NCBI GenBank assembly: GCA_030263395.1
Contig: SZOW01000004.1
Coordinates: 124,001 to 188,000, forward strand
Length of the DNA: 64,000 nt
Direction of reading: 5' to 3'
Origin: QUBU01 sp014337915
Lineage (GTDB): Bacteria > Pseudomonadota > Gammaproteobacteria > Steroidobacterales > GCA-2729495
Shown here: positions 26,730-35,237 of the stretch, one piece after another
Layout of the letters: every line of letters begins with the position of its first letter
Numbering within the stretch: the first letter of the stretch is position 1
Made by a program: the position numbers and the translations under genes
Notes under the pieces: model-generated
The model's database searches: none
What the model was told of the DNA's origin: nothing
The model's input: the letters and a program-made list of their open reading frames with translations, nothing else

Positions 26730-28775
26730 GTGCCCCTGACTGCCGCAGTTCGTGAGCAGGCCGCCCGTCTTCGGGCAGAGATCGAAGGGCACGATTACCT
26801 CTATTACGTCCTCGACCAGCCGTCGATTCCGGATTCTGCCTACGATGCACTGATGAGGGATCTCGTAGGGCTGGAAGCCAGGTATCCGGAATTGGTCACT
26901 CCAGATTCGCCGACACAGCGTGTCGGGGGTCGACCCGCCCTGCAGTTCCTGCCGGTTCAGCATGACACGCCGATGCTGTCACTGGACAATGCTTTCGAGG
27001 ATGCTGAGGTCATTGCATTTGATCGGCGGGTCCGTGAACGCCTTGGAGTGGCGGGGTCCATCGATTACTCCGCCGAGCCAAAACTCGATGGGATCGCGAT
27101 CAATCTGAGATACGAGGACGGCCGCATGGTTCGGGCGGCAACCCGTGGCGATGGAAGCGTGGGCGAGGATGTCACCAGCAATGTGCGCACGATAAAGACA
27201 ATTCCGTTACGTCTGAGAGGGGATACGCCACCGTCGTTGATGGAGGTCCGGGGGGAGATCTTCATGTCGCGCTCGGGGTTCGAGGCGCTGAACGCCAGGG
27301 CACGCGGCGCTGGAGACAAGACTTTCGTCAATCCACGAAATGCGGCAGCTGGTAGTCTGCGCCAGCTGGACCCGAAGCTGACGTCGACACGCCCGCTCGA
27401 GTTCTTTGCTTACGGACTGGGTGAGGTTCGCGGCATCAGTTTGCCGTCAGGTCATACCGCCTCGCTGGCACTCCTGAGATCCCTCGGCCTGAGGGTCAAT
27501 GAACTATGTGAATCGGTGCAGGGCGTGGATGGCTGTCTTGGCTATTTCAGGCGCATGGCTGAAAGACGGCGCAGTCTGCCGTACGATATCGATGGTGTTG
27601 TCTACAAGGTGGATGACCACAGATTCCAGGCAATGCTGGGGTCGGTATCACGTGCACCGCGCTGGGCAATCGCCCACAAGTTTCCGGCAGAAGAGGCGCT
27701 GACGCTGGTTGAAGGCGTTGAGTTTCAGGTTGGGCGAACCGGCGCAATTACACCCGTTGCGCGCCTGAAGCCGGTGTTCGTCGGTGGAGTGACGGTAAGC
27801 AATGCCACACTCCACAATTTTGACGAACTTGCACGCAAGGATGTCCGCCCGGGCGATACGGTCGCCGTCCGCCGTGCAGGGGACGTGATCCCCGAAATCG
27901 TTGCTGTGGTGCTGGACAAGCGCCCCGAAAAATCCAGGGCGGTGCATGTGCCGCGCCAGTGCCCGGCCTGCGGTTCCGACATCATTCGTGCCGACGGCGA
28001 GGTAGTTGCTCGCTGCTCTGGCGGACTCGTTTGCTCGGCCCAGCGCAAGCAGGCACTACGCCATTTTGCATCCCGGCGTGCGATGAACATTGACGGCCTG
28101 GGCGAGAAGCTCATCGACCAGCTTGTCGACGCCGGATTGGTTGCGAACGCGGCTGATCTGTACCGGTTGCAGCCTGATCAGGTGGCCGCTCTTGAGCGCA
28201 TGGGCGAGAAATCGGCCACGAAACTGGTTTCGGCGATCTCTGGAAGCCGTAGCACGACCCTGGAAAGGTTCCTGTTCGCGCTCGGAATCCCCGGGGTGGG
28301 GGAGGCGACCGCAAGCGCCTTGGCGCAGCACTTCCAGGGCATCGATCCACTATTGTCGGCTACCGAGGAGAGCCTGCAGAAGATTGAAGACGTAGGGCCA
28401 GCAATCGCTGGCGCGGTTCATGCATTTTTTGCTCAACCACACAATCAGGAAGTCATTGCCGAGATGCGCCGTCTCGGGATCTGCTGGCCAGACCAGACCG
28501 AAAGACCCAAGCCAGCGAACCAGCCCCTTGCAGGAAAGACGCTGGTCGTGACGGGGACCCTCACTGGCATGACTCGCGACCAGGCGCAGGAGAGAATTCG
28601 CGAAGCCGGCGGCCGGGTAGCCAGTTCGGTATCCGCAAGTACATCTTATCTGATTTGTGGAGAAAACCCGGGGAGCAAGGTTGCGCTGGCAAAAGGCCTT
28701 GGGGTGCCTGTACTGACAGAGGCGGAATTCCTGGCGCTCGTCAATGACGACAAGGCGGGACAAAATGAAATCTGA
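26730..28775 (+). CDS. ligA: NAD-dependent DNA ligase LigA
   Basis: Seals nicks in replication and repair using NAD+. From GTG at 26730: 681 residues. Domain Ia (HDYLYYVLDQPSIPD), adenylation domain with the nucleophile Lys118 in KLDG, OB fold, a four-Cys zinc finger (CPACG ... CSGGLVCSAQ), helix-hairpin-helix repeats, and a BRCT domain at the end (GKTLVVTGTLTGMTRDQA). The ribosome-binding site GAGGA overlaps the zipA stop. The last 11 bases overlap the following DUF6502 gene. Confidence 0.96.
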   Translation: MPLTAAVREQAARLRAEIEGHDYLYYVLDQPSIPDSAYDALMRDLVGLEARYPELVTPDSPTQRVGGRPALQFLPVQHDTPMLSLDNAFEDAEVIAFDRRVRERLGVAGSIDYSAEPKLDGIAINLRYEDGRMVRAATRGDGSVGEDVTSNVRTIKTIPLRLRGDTPPSLMEVRGEIFMSRSGFEALNARARGAGDKTFVNPRNAAAGSLRQLDPKLTSTRPLEFFAYGLGEVRGISLPSGHTASLALLRSLGLRVNELCESVQGVDGCLGYFRRMAERRRSLPYDIDGVVYKVDDHRFQAMLGSVSRAPRWAIAHKFPAEEALTLVEGVEFQVGRTGAITPVARLKPVFVGGVTVSNATLHNFDELARKDVRPGDTVAVRRAGDVIPEIVAVVLDKRPEKSRAVHVPRQCPACGSDIIRADGEVVARCSGGLVCSAQRKQALRHFASRRAMNIDGLGEKLIDQLVDAGLVANAADLYRLQPDQVAALERMGEKSATKLVSAISGSRSTTLERFLFALGIPGVGEATASALAQHFQGIDPLLSATEESLQKIEDVGPAIAGAVHAFFAQPHNQEVIAEMRRLGICWPDQTERPKPANQPLAGKTLVVTGTLTGMTRDQAQERIREAGGRVASSVSASTSYLICGENPGSKVALAKGLGVPVLTEAEFLALVNDDKAGQNEI

Positions 28776-29658
28776 CCTGACCCAGGAGCGAATTCGCAAG
28801 GTGCTGATGGGTGTGCTGTTGCCACTCGCCAGGACGCTTTTGCGATGTGGTGTCGGTTACACCGAGTTTGCGGAGCTTTCCAAGCGCGCCTTTGTCGAAG
28901 CCGCATCAGCTGATTACGGGGTGCGTAACCGGCCGACCAATATAGCGCGAGTAGCTGTGATGACCGGCTTGTCCAGGAAGGAGGTTAGTCGAGTTCGCCG
29001 CGAACTGAAAAAGTATAGGCTGGCTGATCTGCCCTATCGAAACATTCCAGCAGAAGTTTTACATCGCTGGTATACCGACACTGCATTTTCCGGCTCGAAT
29101 GGACATCCTAAGCCGCTCACATTTTCTGGGGCGAAGTCGTTCACGACGCTCGTTCGATCTGTTACGAGCGATATTCCAGCGCGAACAATAGAGCGTGAAC
29201 TTAGTCGATCAGGCGCTCTAAGGCACACTGTAGGACGTCGGCTGCTGCCGATCGCGAGAGAGTATGTGCCTGATACCGCAAGCAGCAAGCTGATAGAAGG
29301 ACTGCAATACGGCTTGCGACGGCTCGCCGAGACAATCTGTTTTAATTCAGACCCACAAAATGTAAACGCCCCATACCTGCAGAGGATCGTCCACGTCAGT
29401 GATATTTCCGCATCTGAGGTGAAGCTTGTTAGGGAGAGCATCACCGCTGTTGTTGTGGGTTTTAGTCGCCAAATTGATGATTACTTGACTAGATTTCAGC
29501 AACAATCAAACCGTAACAAACGCTTGGAAGAACCGAATTTTCACGTCGGTATTGGCCTCTATTATTTCGAGAATGAGAACGCGGCTGAGCGCCCACAAAG
29601 AGGCGGTACCAAGCCGGTGCGTGAGCTAGGCGAAACGCGTTCGAGAAAAGCTCGATAG
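28765..29658 (+). CDS. DUF6502 family protein (paralogue A)
   Basis: 297 residues of unknown function. The N-terminus (about 10-45) is helical and hydrophobic; residues 57-81 look like a helix-turn-helix (NIARVAVMTGLSRKEVSRVRR). The C-terminus has IDDYL and VGIGLYYFEN. It resembles the leftward gene at 30523-31359, which has matching blocks in the same order (RIAILTGLTRNEVQR, IDDWL, TGVGIYHF), so the two are paralogues. The assignment to DUF6502 is from memory of that family. The start ATG lies inside ligA, suggesting readthrough and coupling. Base composition is AT-richer than ligA, a sign of separate origin. A DNA-binding regulatory role is inferred only. Confidence 0.75.
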   Translation: MKSDLTQERIRKVLMGVLLPLARTLLRCGVGYTEFAELSKRAFVEAASADYGVRNRPTNIARVAVMTGLSRKEVSRVRRELKKYRLADLPYRNIPAEVLHRWYTDTAFSGSNGHPKPLTFSGAKSFTTLVRSVTSDIPARTIERELSRSGALRHTVGRRLLPIAREYVPDTASSKLIEGLQYGLRRLAETICFNSDPQNVNAPYLQRIVHVSDISASEVKLVRESITAVVVGFSRQIDDYLTRFQQQSNRNKRLEEPNFHVGIGLYYFENENAAERPQRGGTKPVRELGETRSRKAR

Positions 29659-29664
29659 TTCGGC

Positions 29665-30483
29665 TTATTCCTCGTTGCTCATAGCTACGCCGCGCACACC
29701 GCTGCCGGTGATGCCGCGCACACCGCTGCCGGTGATGCCACGCACACCGCTGCCGGTGATGCCGCGCACACCGCTGCCGGTGATGCCGCGCACACCGCTG
29801 CCGGTGATGCCACGCACACCGCTGCCGGTGATGCCACGCACACCGCTGCCGGTGATGCCACGCACACCGCTACTCGCGTGGTTTTTGGCGGCTGTAGCGA
29901 AAATCATTGGCAATTGGTGCGGTCCAGGTGCTTCAAACCCAAGCACCTCCACAACATCATTTGGCTGTAGCGCCGACATTTGGCTGCCGCCATAGGCTTG
30001 AGCAAGGTCAATCGCTGCATTGCCGATATGCGCAATGCCACTTTCCGTGAGGCTCTTAACGGTTCCGTGAAGATAGACAGGTGAATTTCCTGCGGAGTAG
30101 GCCCCGCCTAAACGAATAACGGATGCTGCATTTACCGTTCCGTCTCGCTCAATGTGACCTGCTACAGCAATGTAGTCACCAGGCGAAATCAAGCCGCGAG
30201 GAAACTCGGTCGTAAAATCGATGATGGCAGTCTGGCCCAGCACGGTGACTGTTGTCTCGGTGTCGTTGGACGTAACAATGCCCGGACCAACAAACAAAAG
30301 AGGTGCCGAGGATGGCAAGTCTTCGCGATTTAGCTGCAAAACAGATTCGTTGGCGATAGATGTGGCAGACGCATCAGATGCCACTGCGGTTCCGGGAGAG
30401 GTGAGGCACGTCGCGAGCGAAAGGATCGATGCGCATACGGAAAGGGCCCGAATGCGAATGACCGTGGTTGAATTCAAAAGCAT
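29665..30483 (-). CDS. Exported DUF5666-like protein with C-terminal SGVRGITG repeats
   Basis: 272 residues. A signal peptide is visible (basic IRIR, hydrophobic core, cleavage near AVA-SD at about residue 35). The middle has two small beta-rich modules of DUF5666/OB type (VTVLGQTAIIDF ... GDYIAVAGHI, and VYLHGTVKSL ... NDVVEVLGFE). The C-terminus consists of seven exact SGVRGITG units and a degenerate eighth (SGVRGVAM), ending MSNEE. ATG at 30483 has AGAGGA six bases upstream. It is 39 bases downstream of the leftward DUF6502 gene (probable operon) and convergent with the other DUF6502 gene, 6 bases apart. No function can be assigned. Confidence 0.7.
   Translation of the reverse strand: MLLNSTTVIRIRALSVCASILSLATCLTSPGTAVASDASATSIANESVLQLNREDLPSSAPLLFVGPGIVTSNDTETTVTVLGQTAIIDFTTEFPRGLISPGDYIAVAGHIERDGTVNAASVIRLGGAYSAGNSPVYLHGTVKSLTESGIAHIGNAAIDLAQAYGGSQMSALQPNDVVEVLGFEAPGPHQLPMIFATAAKNHASSGVRGITGSGVRGITGSGVRGITGSGVRGITGSGVRGITGSGVRGITGSGVRGITGSGVRGVAMSNEE
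29680..29871. repeat. 24-bp tandem repeat, eight units
   Basis: Eight head-to-tail 24-base units. The seven from 29704 are identical except for one silent position (Arg codon CGC or CGT). Read on the plus strand the variant base runs G, A, G, G, A, A, A. The unit at 29680-29703 has diverged. The phase is the coding phase of the minus-strand gene. Such near-identity indicates recent expansion by slippage or recombination. Confidence 0.95.
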
Positions 30484-30522
30484 ATGCGTTCCTCTGCGCT
30501 CAGATTCAGAGTGTTTTGGGCG

Positions 30523-31359
30523 CTATTTAGGCGCCTCGTCATTGTTCGATTCAGTAAAGTGATAAATGCCGACACCGGTTTGAATAATTGGCTCAGCGCT
30601 AGGCTCCACCGAGGGGTCGTGCTTGCTTAACCAGTCATCAATTTCTTCGAGTAAGAATTGACCACGTTCCCGAACATACTCTTGCAGTTGTGGCAGATCC
30701 GAGAGGCGGACGCCGGCATCTGCGGTAACCGTTCTTTCTAGTAGACGCTTGTTTGGGTCCATTTCCTGGCGGTTGTAGTCGATCGTTTCCACGAAATTTC
30801 GGACCGCTGTTCCAAGTCTATCTAGGCTCTCTGGGGCGTCCGCCCCTGGAAGGAAGGTTCGCGTTAGTACCTTTATCCTTCCTTCCGTGGTTTCTTTCAC
30901 AAGGTCGAATCGCAGCATTTCAGCCAGCATGGATCTTGCGGGGATATCGCCGGCATAACGCTTCACAAGTTCCGTAAAGGTCTTGTCATCAGTTCCGTCG
31001 TACGGCACATCAAGAGGCAATCCATATGGTCCAGTGAAATATGGATCGGTATGCCAGCCAGACAAAAGACCGGCAATTCGATTCACATTCGTTAAGCCAT
31101 CGCTCCGCGATCTCCCCCTCTGCTCAACCAGGCGCTGAACCTCGTTTCGAGTCAGGCCGGTAAGAATTGCGATGCGGTCCTGTTTCGTGTTGTTGTCGGC
31201 CGCCTGGAAATCGCCCTCGGCGACCTCGATGTAAACGTTTTTCGCGACCTCGCTGAACTCCGCGAAAGAAACGTTGTTTCTGATCAGGATCCTTACCAGT
31301 GGCCTTAAGAGCCGCCTGTAAGCGGCCAGAATTGAAGACTTCAGGTCACTGGAGGACAT
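30523..31359 (-). CDS. DUF6502 family protein (paralogue B)
   Basis: 278 residues of unknown function, paralogous to the gene at 28765-29658. An N-terminal helical segment (RLLRPLVRILIRNNVSFAEFSEVAK) is followed by a helix-turn-helix-like stretch at about 58-80 (DRIAILTGLTRNEVQRL) and a C-terminal block TGVGIYHFTESN. No catalytic motif or membrane segment is evident. It has a good promoter (31384-31412) and precedes the exported repeat protein by 39 bases on the same strand, so the two are probably cotranscribed. Confidence 0.75.
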   Translation of the reverse strand: MSSSDLKSSILAAYRRLLRPLVRILIRNNVSFAEFSEVAKNVYIEVAEGDFQAADNNTKQDRIAILTGLTRNEVQRLVEQRGRSRSDGLTNVNRIAGLLSGWHTDPYFTGPYGLPLDVPYDGTDDKTFTELVKRYAGDIPARSMLAEMLRFDLVKETTEGRIKVLTRTFLPGADAPESLDRLGTAVRNFVETIDYNRQEMDPNKRLLERTVTADAGVRLSDLPQLQEYVRERGQFLLEEIDDWLSKHDPSVEPSAEPIIQTGVGIYHFTESNNDEAPK

Positions 31360-31383
31360 TAAACATAAATTCTTTGATTACGG

Positions 31384-31412
31384 AAAATATTCGCAATCCA
31401 TTCTCTGGTCAA
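31384..31412 (-). promoter_or_regulatory. Promoter of the DUF6502/repeat-protein operon
   Basis: On the minus strand: TTGACC (complement of 31407-31412), an exact 17-base spacer, TATTTT (complement of 31384-31389). The predicted start site is roughly 17 bases before the ATG at 31359, so the leader is very short and lacks a clear Shine-Dalgarno sequence. Confidence 0.6.
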
Positions 31413-31641
31413 GCTGTTTACGTAAGCAGAAACCGCCGCTTATCCCCATCATCTGGTAGCTAATGGATAAGGAATTTCACAAAATCAGTTCGCAACATAT
31501 TGTTAAATAACATCAAACCATTGTCGGCTAATGTCAAGTCTGCGCCAGGTGTTATGTCAACCCAGTGAGGCCAAAATTTCTTGAGGGGGCGCGCGTGAGC
31601 TGTCCTGTTGGGCAGGATCGCGCAACGGCATCTGGCTTGCT
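31413..31641. other. AT-rich intergenic stretch without a gene
   Basis: The 282 bases between the leftward DUF6502 gene and the hydrolase-like gene are markedly AT-rich compared with the surrounding genome. Apart from the promoter annotated separately, the only notable element is the short dyad TGTTAAATAACA near 31500. I see no coding frame, tRNA or integrase site. Confidence 0.5.
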
Positions 31642-32424
31642 TCAGGGGGCGCCGTGATCGCGGTCGAATTCGCTGAGGAGCGCTTCGGTGGCCTCGATGG
31701 CCTGGAGTTGCTGCTGATCGCGCGGGATGGTTGCTGTTGATCGGATTGAACTGAAGTTGCCGAATCCCCAGTGATCCGCGCCGGGGATTTCCAGGTAGCG
31801 TGTTGCCTCTGGTAGTCGCGTACGTGTGGCAGCAAGTTTGTTTGGCGTGCTGATGACGTCCAACGAGCCTGCGATCGACAGGACAGGCCATGGCGCACCG
31901 GACAGGTCGGAAATCAAGGTGGGGTAGGCTGCCCACAGAATCAGGCCTGAAAGATCTTCTGGGTGGCGGCTGGCGAAAATGGCTGCGGCCATGCCGCCTA
32001 TGCCATGGCCTGCGAGGACCCATTTGCGTATTGCCGGATAATCGTCCATGACCCGGCGAGCGGTGTTTGGTGCGAAGAGCGCAACATTCAGCGGCATCGG
32101 CGCCAGCACCACGAAAAAGCCATCTGTCGCCAACCGGTGCAGGATCGGGCCGTATGCTGCAGGTTCAGCCTTTTCTCCCGGGTAGAAGATCATGCCGACC
32201 GCTGGATCGATGTCGCGGGGACGGAAGCTGATCCAGTCGCCACGCGACACGATAACACTGTCATCGGAATCGAGTGCGACGAGCGATTCAGGCTCGGCTG
32301 GGACGGTAACCCGCGCCCAGGCGAACATGACAATAATGCCAAGGAGCGCGGAACCAAGCAGGATGAGCGTTGTATGCTGCAGGCGGCGAAGCAAGGCTGG
32401 TACTGCCTTTTGTGCTGCGGTCAT
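31642..32424 (-). CDS. Alpha/beta-hydrolase-fold protein lacking the nucleophile
   Basis: 260 residues. It has an N-terminal membrane anchor or uncleaved signal (about 18-37, TTLILLGSALLGIIVMFAWA), then an alpha/beta hydrolase domain. The nucleophile elbow reads GHGIGG: Gly141 (GGC) stands where the family has the catalytic Ser (GHSxGG). The Asp (SLDVIS) and His (GADHWGFG) positions of the triad are kept. It is therefore either inactive as a serine hydrolase, a binding protein, or uses another residue. It is followed on the same strand by no close gene and preceded by the SDR gene, 34 bases upstream. Confidence 0.75.
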   Translation of the reverse strand: MTAAQKAVPALLRRLQHTTLILLGSALLGIIVMFAWARVTVPAEPESLVALDSDDSVIVSRGDWISFRPRDIDPAVGMIFYPGEKAEPAAYGPILHRLATDGFFVVLAPMPLNVALFAPNTARRVMDDYPAIRKWVLAGHGIGGMAAAIFASRHPEDLSGLILWAAYPTLISDLSGAPWPVLSIAGSLDVISTPNKLAATRTRLPEATRYLEIPGADHWGFGNFSSIRSTATIPRDQQQLQAIEATEALLSEFDRDHGAP

Positions 32425-32458
32425 GCGGTGATTCCGGGCGCTGCGGGCCCGCGTGGCC

Positions 32459-33169
32459 CTACCAGGCGATGGCTTCGCCGTTGTAACGTAGAAAACGCCC
32501 TGAATCGGCCAGTGTCAGGCGGTCGACCAACGCGCGGATCGCTGCGACACTCTCTGCGACCTCGATGGTGGCACCGCCGACGTTCATGCGTGTCTTGACG
32601 TATCCCGGGCAGACCAGCGTCACGGTGACGCCACGCGGTCGCACATGGTCGGCAATCAGTGTCATGGCTTTGTTCAGCGCGGCCTTGCTGGTGGTGTACG
32701 CCAGTGCCTGCCGGCGGCTCTCGGCTATGGACCCGGTGGTACTCGACAGGCAGATCACCCTTTTCTGGACACTGGCCGCAACCAGGTCAAGGAGAGCCTC
32801 TGTCACCCTCACCGTTCCCAGGGTATTGGTGCGGAATACCTCGTCCCAGAGTTCATAATCAATCGAGCCAAAGTGCTGCCGCTCAAGGTTGGCGGCGAAG
32901 GGCAGGGTACCCATGGTTCCAGCATTGTTGAGCAGCAGGTCGATGGTCGAACCCGCCAGTCGCCGGGCCAGGTCGTTGACCTGGCCGCCTGCGGTGATCT
33001 CGAGTGGCTCGATGCGTATCGTTTCATGACCCTGGGCCAGGGCCTGGAGTGCCGGTGAAGAAGCGGGGTTGCGGCAACAGGCAATGACCTGCCAGCCCGC
33101 AGAGGCATACTGTCGTACAAACTCCAGGCCGAGACCCTGGCTGGCACCGGTGACGAGAACGGATGGCAT
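32459..33169 (-). CDS. Short-chain dehydrogenase/reductase, C-factor-like
   Basis: 236-residue classical-type SDR. Cofactor motif TGASQGLG at residues 7-14, NNAG, catalytic Ser in SSTTGS and YTTSK (YxxxK). The sequence style (VLVTGASQGLGLEFVRQYASAGW) matches the CsgA/C-factor subgroup of NAD(P)-dependent oxidoreductases. Substrate unknown. Start at ATG 33169; a longer frame upstream adds 31 non-conserved residues. It probably precedes the hydrolase-like gene in one transcript. Confidence 0.85.
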   Translation of the reverse strand: MPSVLVTGASQGLGLEFVRQYASAGWQVIACCRNPASSPALQALAQGHETIRIEPLEITAGGQVNDLARRLAGSTIDLLLNNAGTMGTLPFAANLERQHFGSIDYELWDEVFRTNTLGTVRVTEALLDLVAASVQKRVICLSSTTGSIAESRRQALAYTTSKAALNKAMTLIADHVRPRGVTVTLVCPGYVKTRMNVGGATIEVAESVAAIRALVDRLTLADSGRFLRYNGEAIAW

Positions 33170-33370
33170 GATCGGATTACTGCTCCCCGGCAGCTGCCCA
33201 GGTCTGGCAGACATGCCGACCAGGCGACTGTTGCCGGGCAATGGTAACCCGCTGTCCACCATGAGCGTAGGCGGGCAGCATTCTGCAGCCGACCCCCTCT
33301 TGCATCAGGGACCTGGGACTGGATCCCGTGCGAGCCGATGCGTGGCGACAGGGCTATTGAACGATTTTCG

Positions 33371-35209
33371 ATGAATGACTGGCCATACATTTCACGCCAT
33401 ATCTGGGAGACGCGCTATCGCTGGGGTGGCGAGGCGTCAATCGCGGACAGCTGGGACCGGGTCGCGCGAGCCGTGGCAGTGCCGGAGGGGAAACGCATGG
33501 ACGAATGGGCCAGGCGCTTTCGGCAGCTGCTTGCGGGTTTTCGCTTCCTGCCGGGTGGCAGGATCCTTGCCGGCGCTGGCACCGATCGTGATTGCACACT
33601 TTGCAACTGCTTTGTCATGGGCGTCGTGCCGGAGGACCTGGAAGGGATATTTGATGCGCTGAAGGAGGGAGCGCTGACCCTGAAGAAGGGCGGTGGTGTG
33701 GGATACGACTTCTCGGCGCTGCCCCCGGCGGGCATCGAAACCCGTGCGACGGGTGTCATCGCTTCCGGGCCAGTCGCCATCATGCAGATCTGGGATGCGA
33801 TGAGCGCTGCCATGCTGTCTTCCGGGGCGCGTCGTGGCGCCATGATGGCGACGCTGCGATGTGACCACCCCGACATCGCGCAGTTCATCGATGCCAAGCG
33901 TGACGGTGCGGCGCTACGCCAATTCAACCTGTCGGTGCAGGTGACTGACGAATTCATGCAGGCGGTTGGCTCTGGTGCACCCTGGCCACTGGTATTTCCT
34001 GCGGCCCAGGCTCATTCGGATGCAGGGGCGGTAGTGCGACGTCGTTGGTCAGGCGGCAATGATCTGGTGGACTGTGTCGTGGTCCGGACGCTCCCGGCGC
34101 GGGAGTTGTGGGAGAGCCTGGTACGAGCCGCGTATGACTGTGCCGAGCCTGGCGTGCTGTTCGTCGACCAGATCAATCGCGAGAACAATCTGCACTACGC
34201 AGAGTACCTGACCAGCACCAATCCCTGTGGCGAGGTTCCACTGCCGCCATACGGCAGCTGCAACCTGGGTTCGCTCAATCTCACCGCCTTTGTCATCGAC
34301 CCGTTCATGCCTGGCGCTCGCCTCGACAGCGAAGCGTTGGCGGATGCGGCATGCCTGGCAGTGCGCTTTCTCGATAACGTAATTGACGTCACGGCCTATC
34401 CGCTGGCCAGCCAGGCGGAATCGGCAAAGGCCAACCGCCGCATTGGCCTCGGCATTACCGGGCTGGCGGATGCCCTGGCGATGCTGGGGCAACGCTATGA
34501 CAGCTGGACGGGGCGCGGAGTCGCCGAGGATATCCTGCGACGCATATGCCTGGCGGCCTATTCGGCGTCAGTCGAACTTGCGGACGAGCGCGGGGCATTC
34601 CCGGCGATTGACCGGACCAGCTTCCTGGCGTCAGGTTTCGTCAAGAGACTGCCTGCATCATTACAGGGAGAGATTGCCCGCAAGGGCATCCGCAACAGCC
34701 ACCTCATGGCTATCGCGCCTGCTGGAACGATCAGCCTGCTGGCGGGCAACGTTTCCAGTGGAATCGAACCGATCTTTTCCCTGCGGACAAGTCGCCACAT
34801 GCTGGAGGCCGATGGACGGCATACAACCCATGTGATCGATGACTACGCATGGCGGTTGTGGCGCACAGGCCATCCAGGCGAGCCGAAGCCGGATGCGTTG
34901 CTGGGGTCTTCGGACATGGCCGCCATGGACCATCTGGAAATGCAGGCTGTACTTCAGCCCTGGGTGGATAGTGCCATTGCCAAGACCATCAACGTGCCCG
35001 CGGGTATGCCCTTCAGCGAGTTCCGCGACCTCTTTGCGGCGGCCTTCCGGCGCGGACTGAAGGGCTGCACCGTGTTTCGGCCCAATCCGGTGAGCGGCGC
35101 GGTCCTCAACGAGATGGCTGAGCTGGAGTTCCGGTGTTGTGGCATCGAGGGCGGGGCCGAACATGAAGCCGCGGATACCGATGTCGCTGGTACGGGGCGT
35201 CTGGGATAG
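33371..35209 (+). CDS. nrdJ: Adenosylcobalamin-dependent (class II) ribonucleotide reductase
   Basis: Reduces ribonucleotides with a thiyl radical generated from adenosylcobalamin, independent of oxygen. Motifs in 612 residues: CTLCNC (Cys75/78/80) at the first active-site cysteine, the radical/catalytic motif NPCGE (Cys286, Glu288), GSCNLGSLNL, PAGTISLLAGNVSSGIEP and KTINVP. It is compact: the tail after KGCTVFRPN is short and ends with a Cys-Cys pair (FRCCGIEGG) instead of a long zinc-binding C-terminus. ATG at 33371 is used; ATG at 33338 would add 11 residues. Neither has a strong ribosome-binding site. Confidence 0.9.
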   Translation: MNDWPYISRHIWETRYRWGGEASIADSWDRVARAVAVPEGKRMDEWARRFRQLLAGFRFLPGGRILAGAGTDRDCTLCNCFVMGVVPEDLEGIFDALKEGALTLKKGGGVGYDFSALPPAGIETRATGVIASGPVAIMQIWDAMSAAMLSSGARRGAMMATLRCDHPDIAQFIDAKRDGAALRQFNLSVQVTDEFMQAVGSGAPWPLVFPAAQAHSDAGAVVRRRWSGGNDLVDCVVVRTLPARELWESLVRAAYDCAEPGVLFVDQINRENNLHYAEYLTSTNPCGEVPLPPYGSCNLGSLNLTAFVIDPFMPGARLDSEALADAACLAVRFLDNVIDVTAYPLASQAESAKANRRIGLGITGLADALAMLGQRYDSWTGRGVAEDILRRICLAAYSASVELADERGAFPAIDRTSFLASGFVKRLPASLQGEIARKGIRNSHLMAIAPAGTISLLAGNVSSGIEPIFSLRTSRHMLEADGRHTTHVIDDYAWRLWRTGHPGEPKPDALLGSSDMAAMDHLEMQAVLQPWVDSAIAKTINVPAGMPFSEFRDLFAAAFRRGLKGCTVFRPNPVSGAVLNEMAELEFRCCGIEGGAEHEAADTDVAGTGRLG

Positions 35210-35237
35210 GATTGGGGTTCATAGGAAGGAGCCTGCG

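Noticed and set aside
29680..29871. CRISPR-like direct repeats
   Set aside because: The units abut with no spacers and are in phase with a coding frame.
29675..29995. Plus-strand open frame with PRTPLPVM repeats
   Set aside because: It is the antisense reading of the 24-bp array. The minus-strand frame has a signal peptide, ribosome-binding site and conserved domains, and the silent changes fall in its codon third positions.
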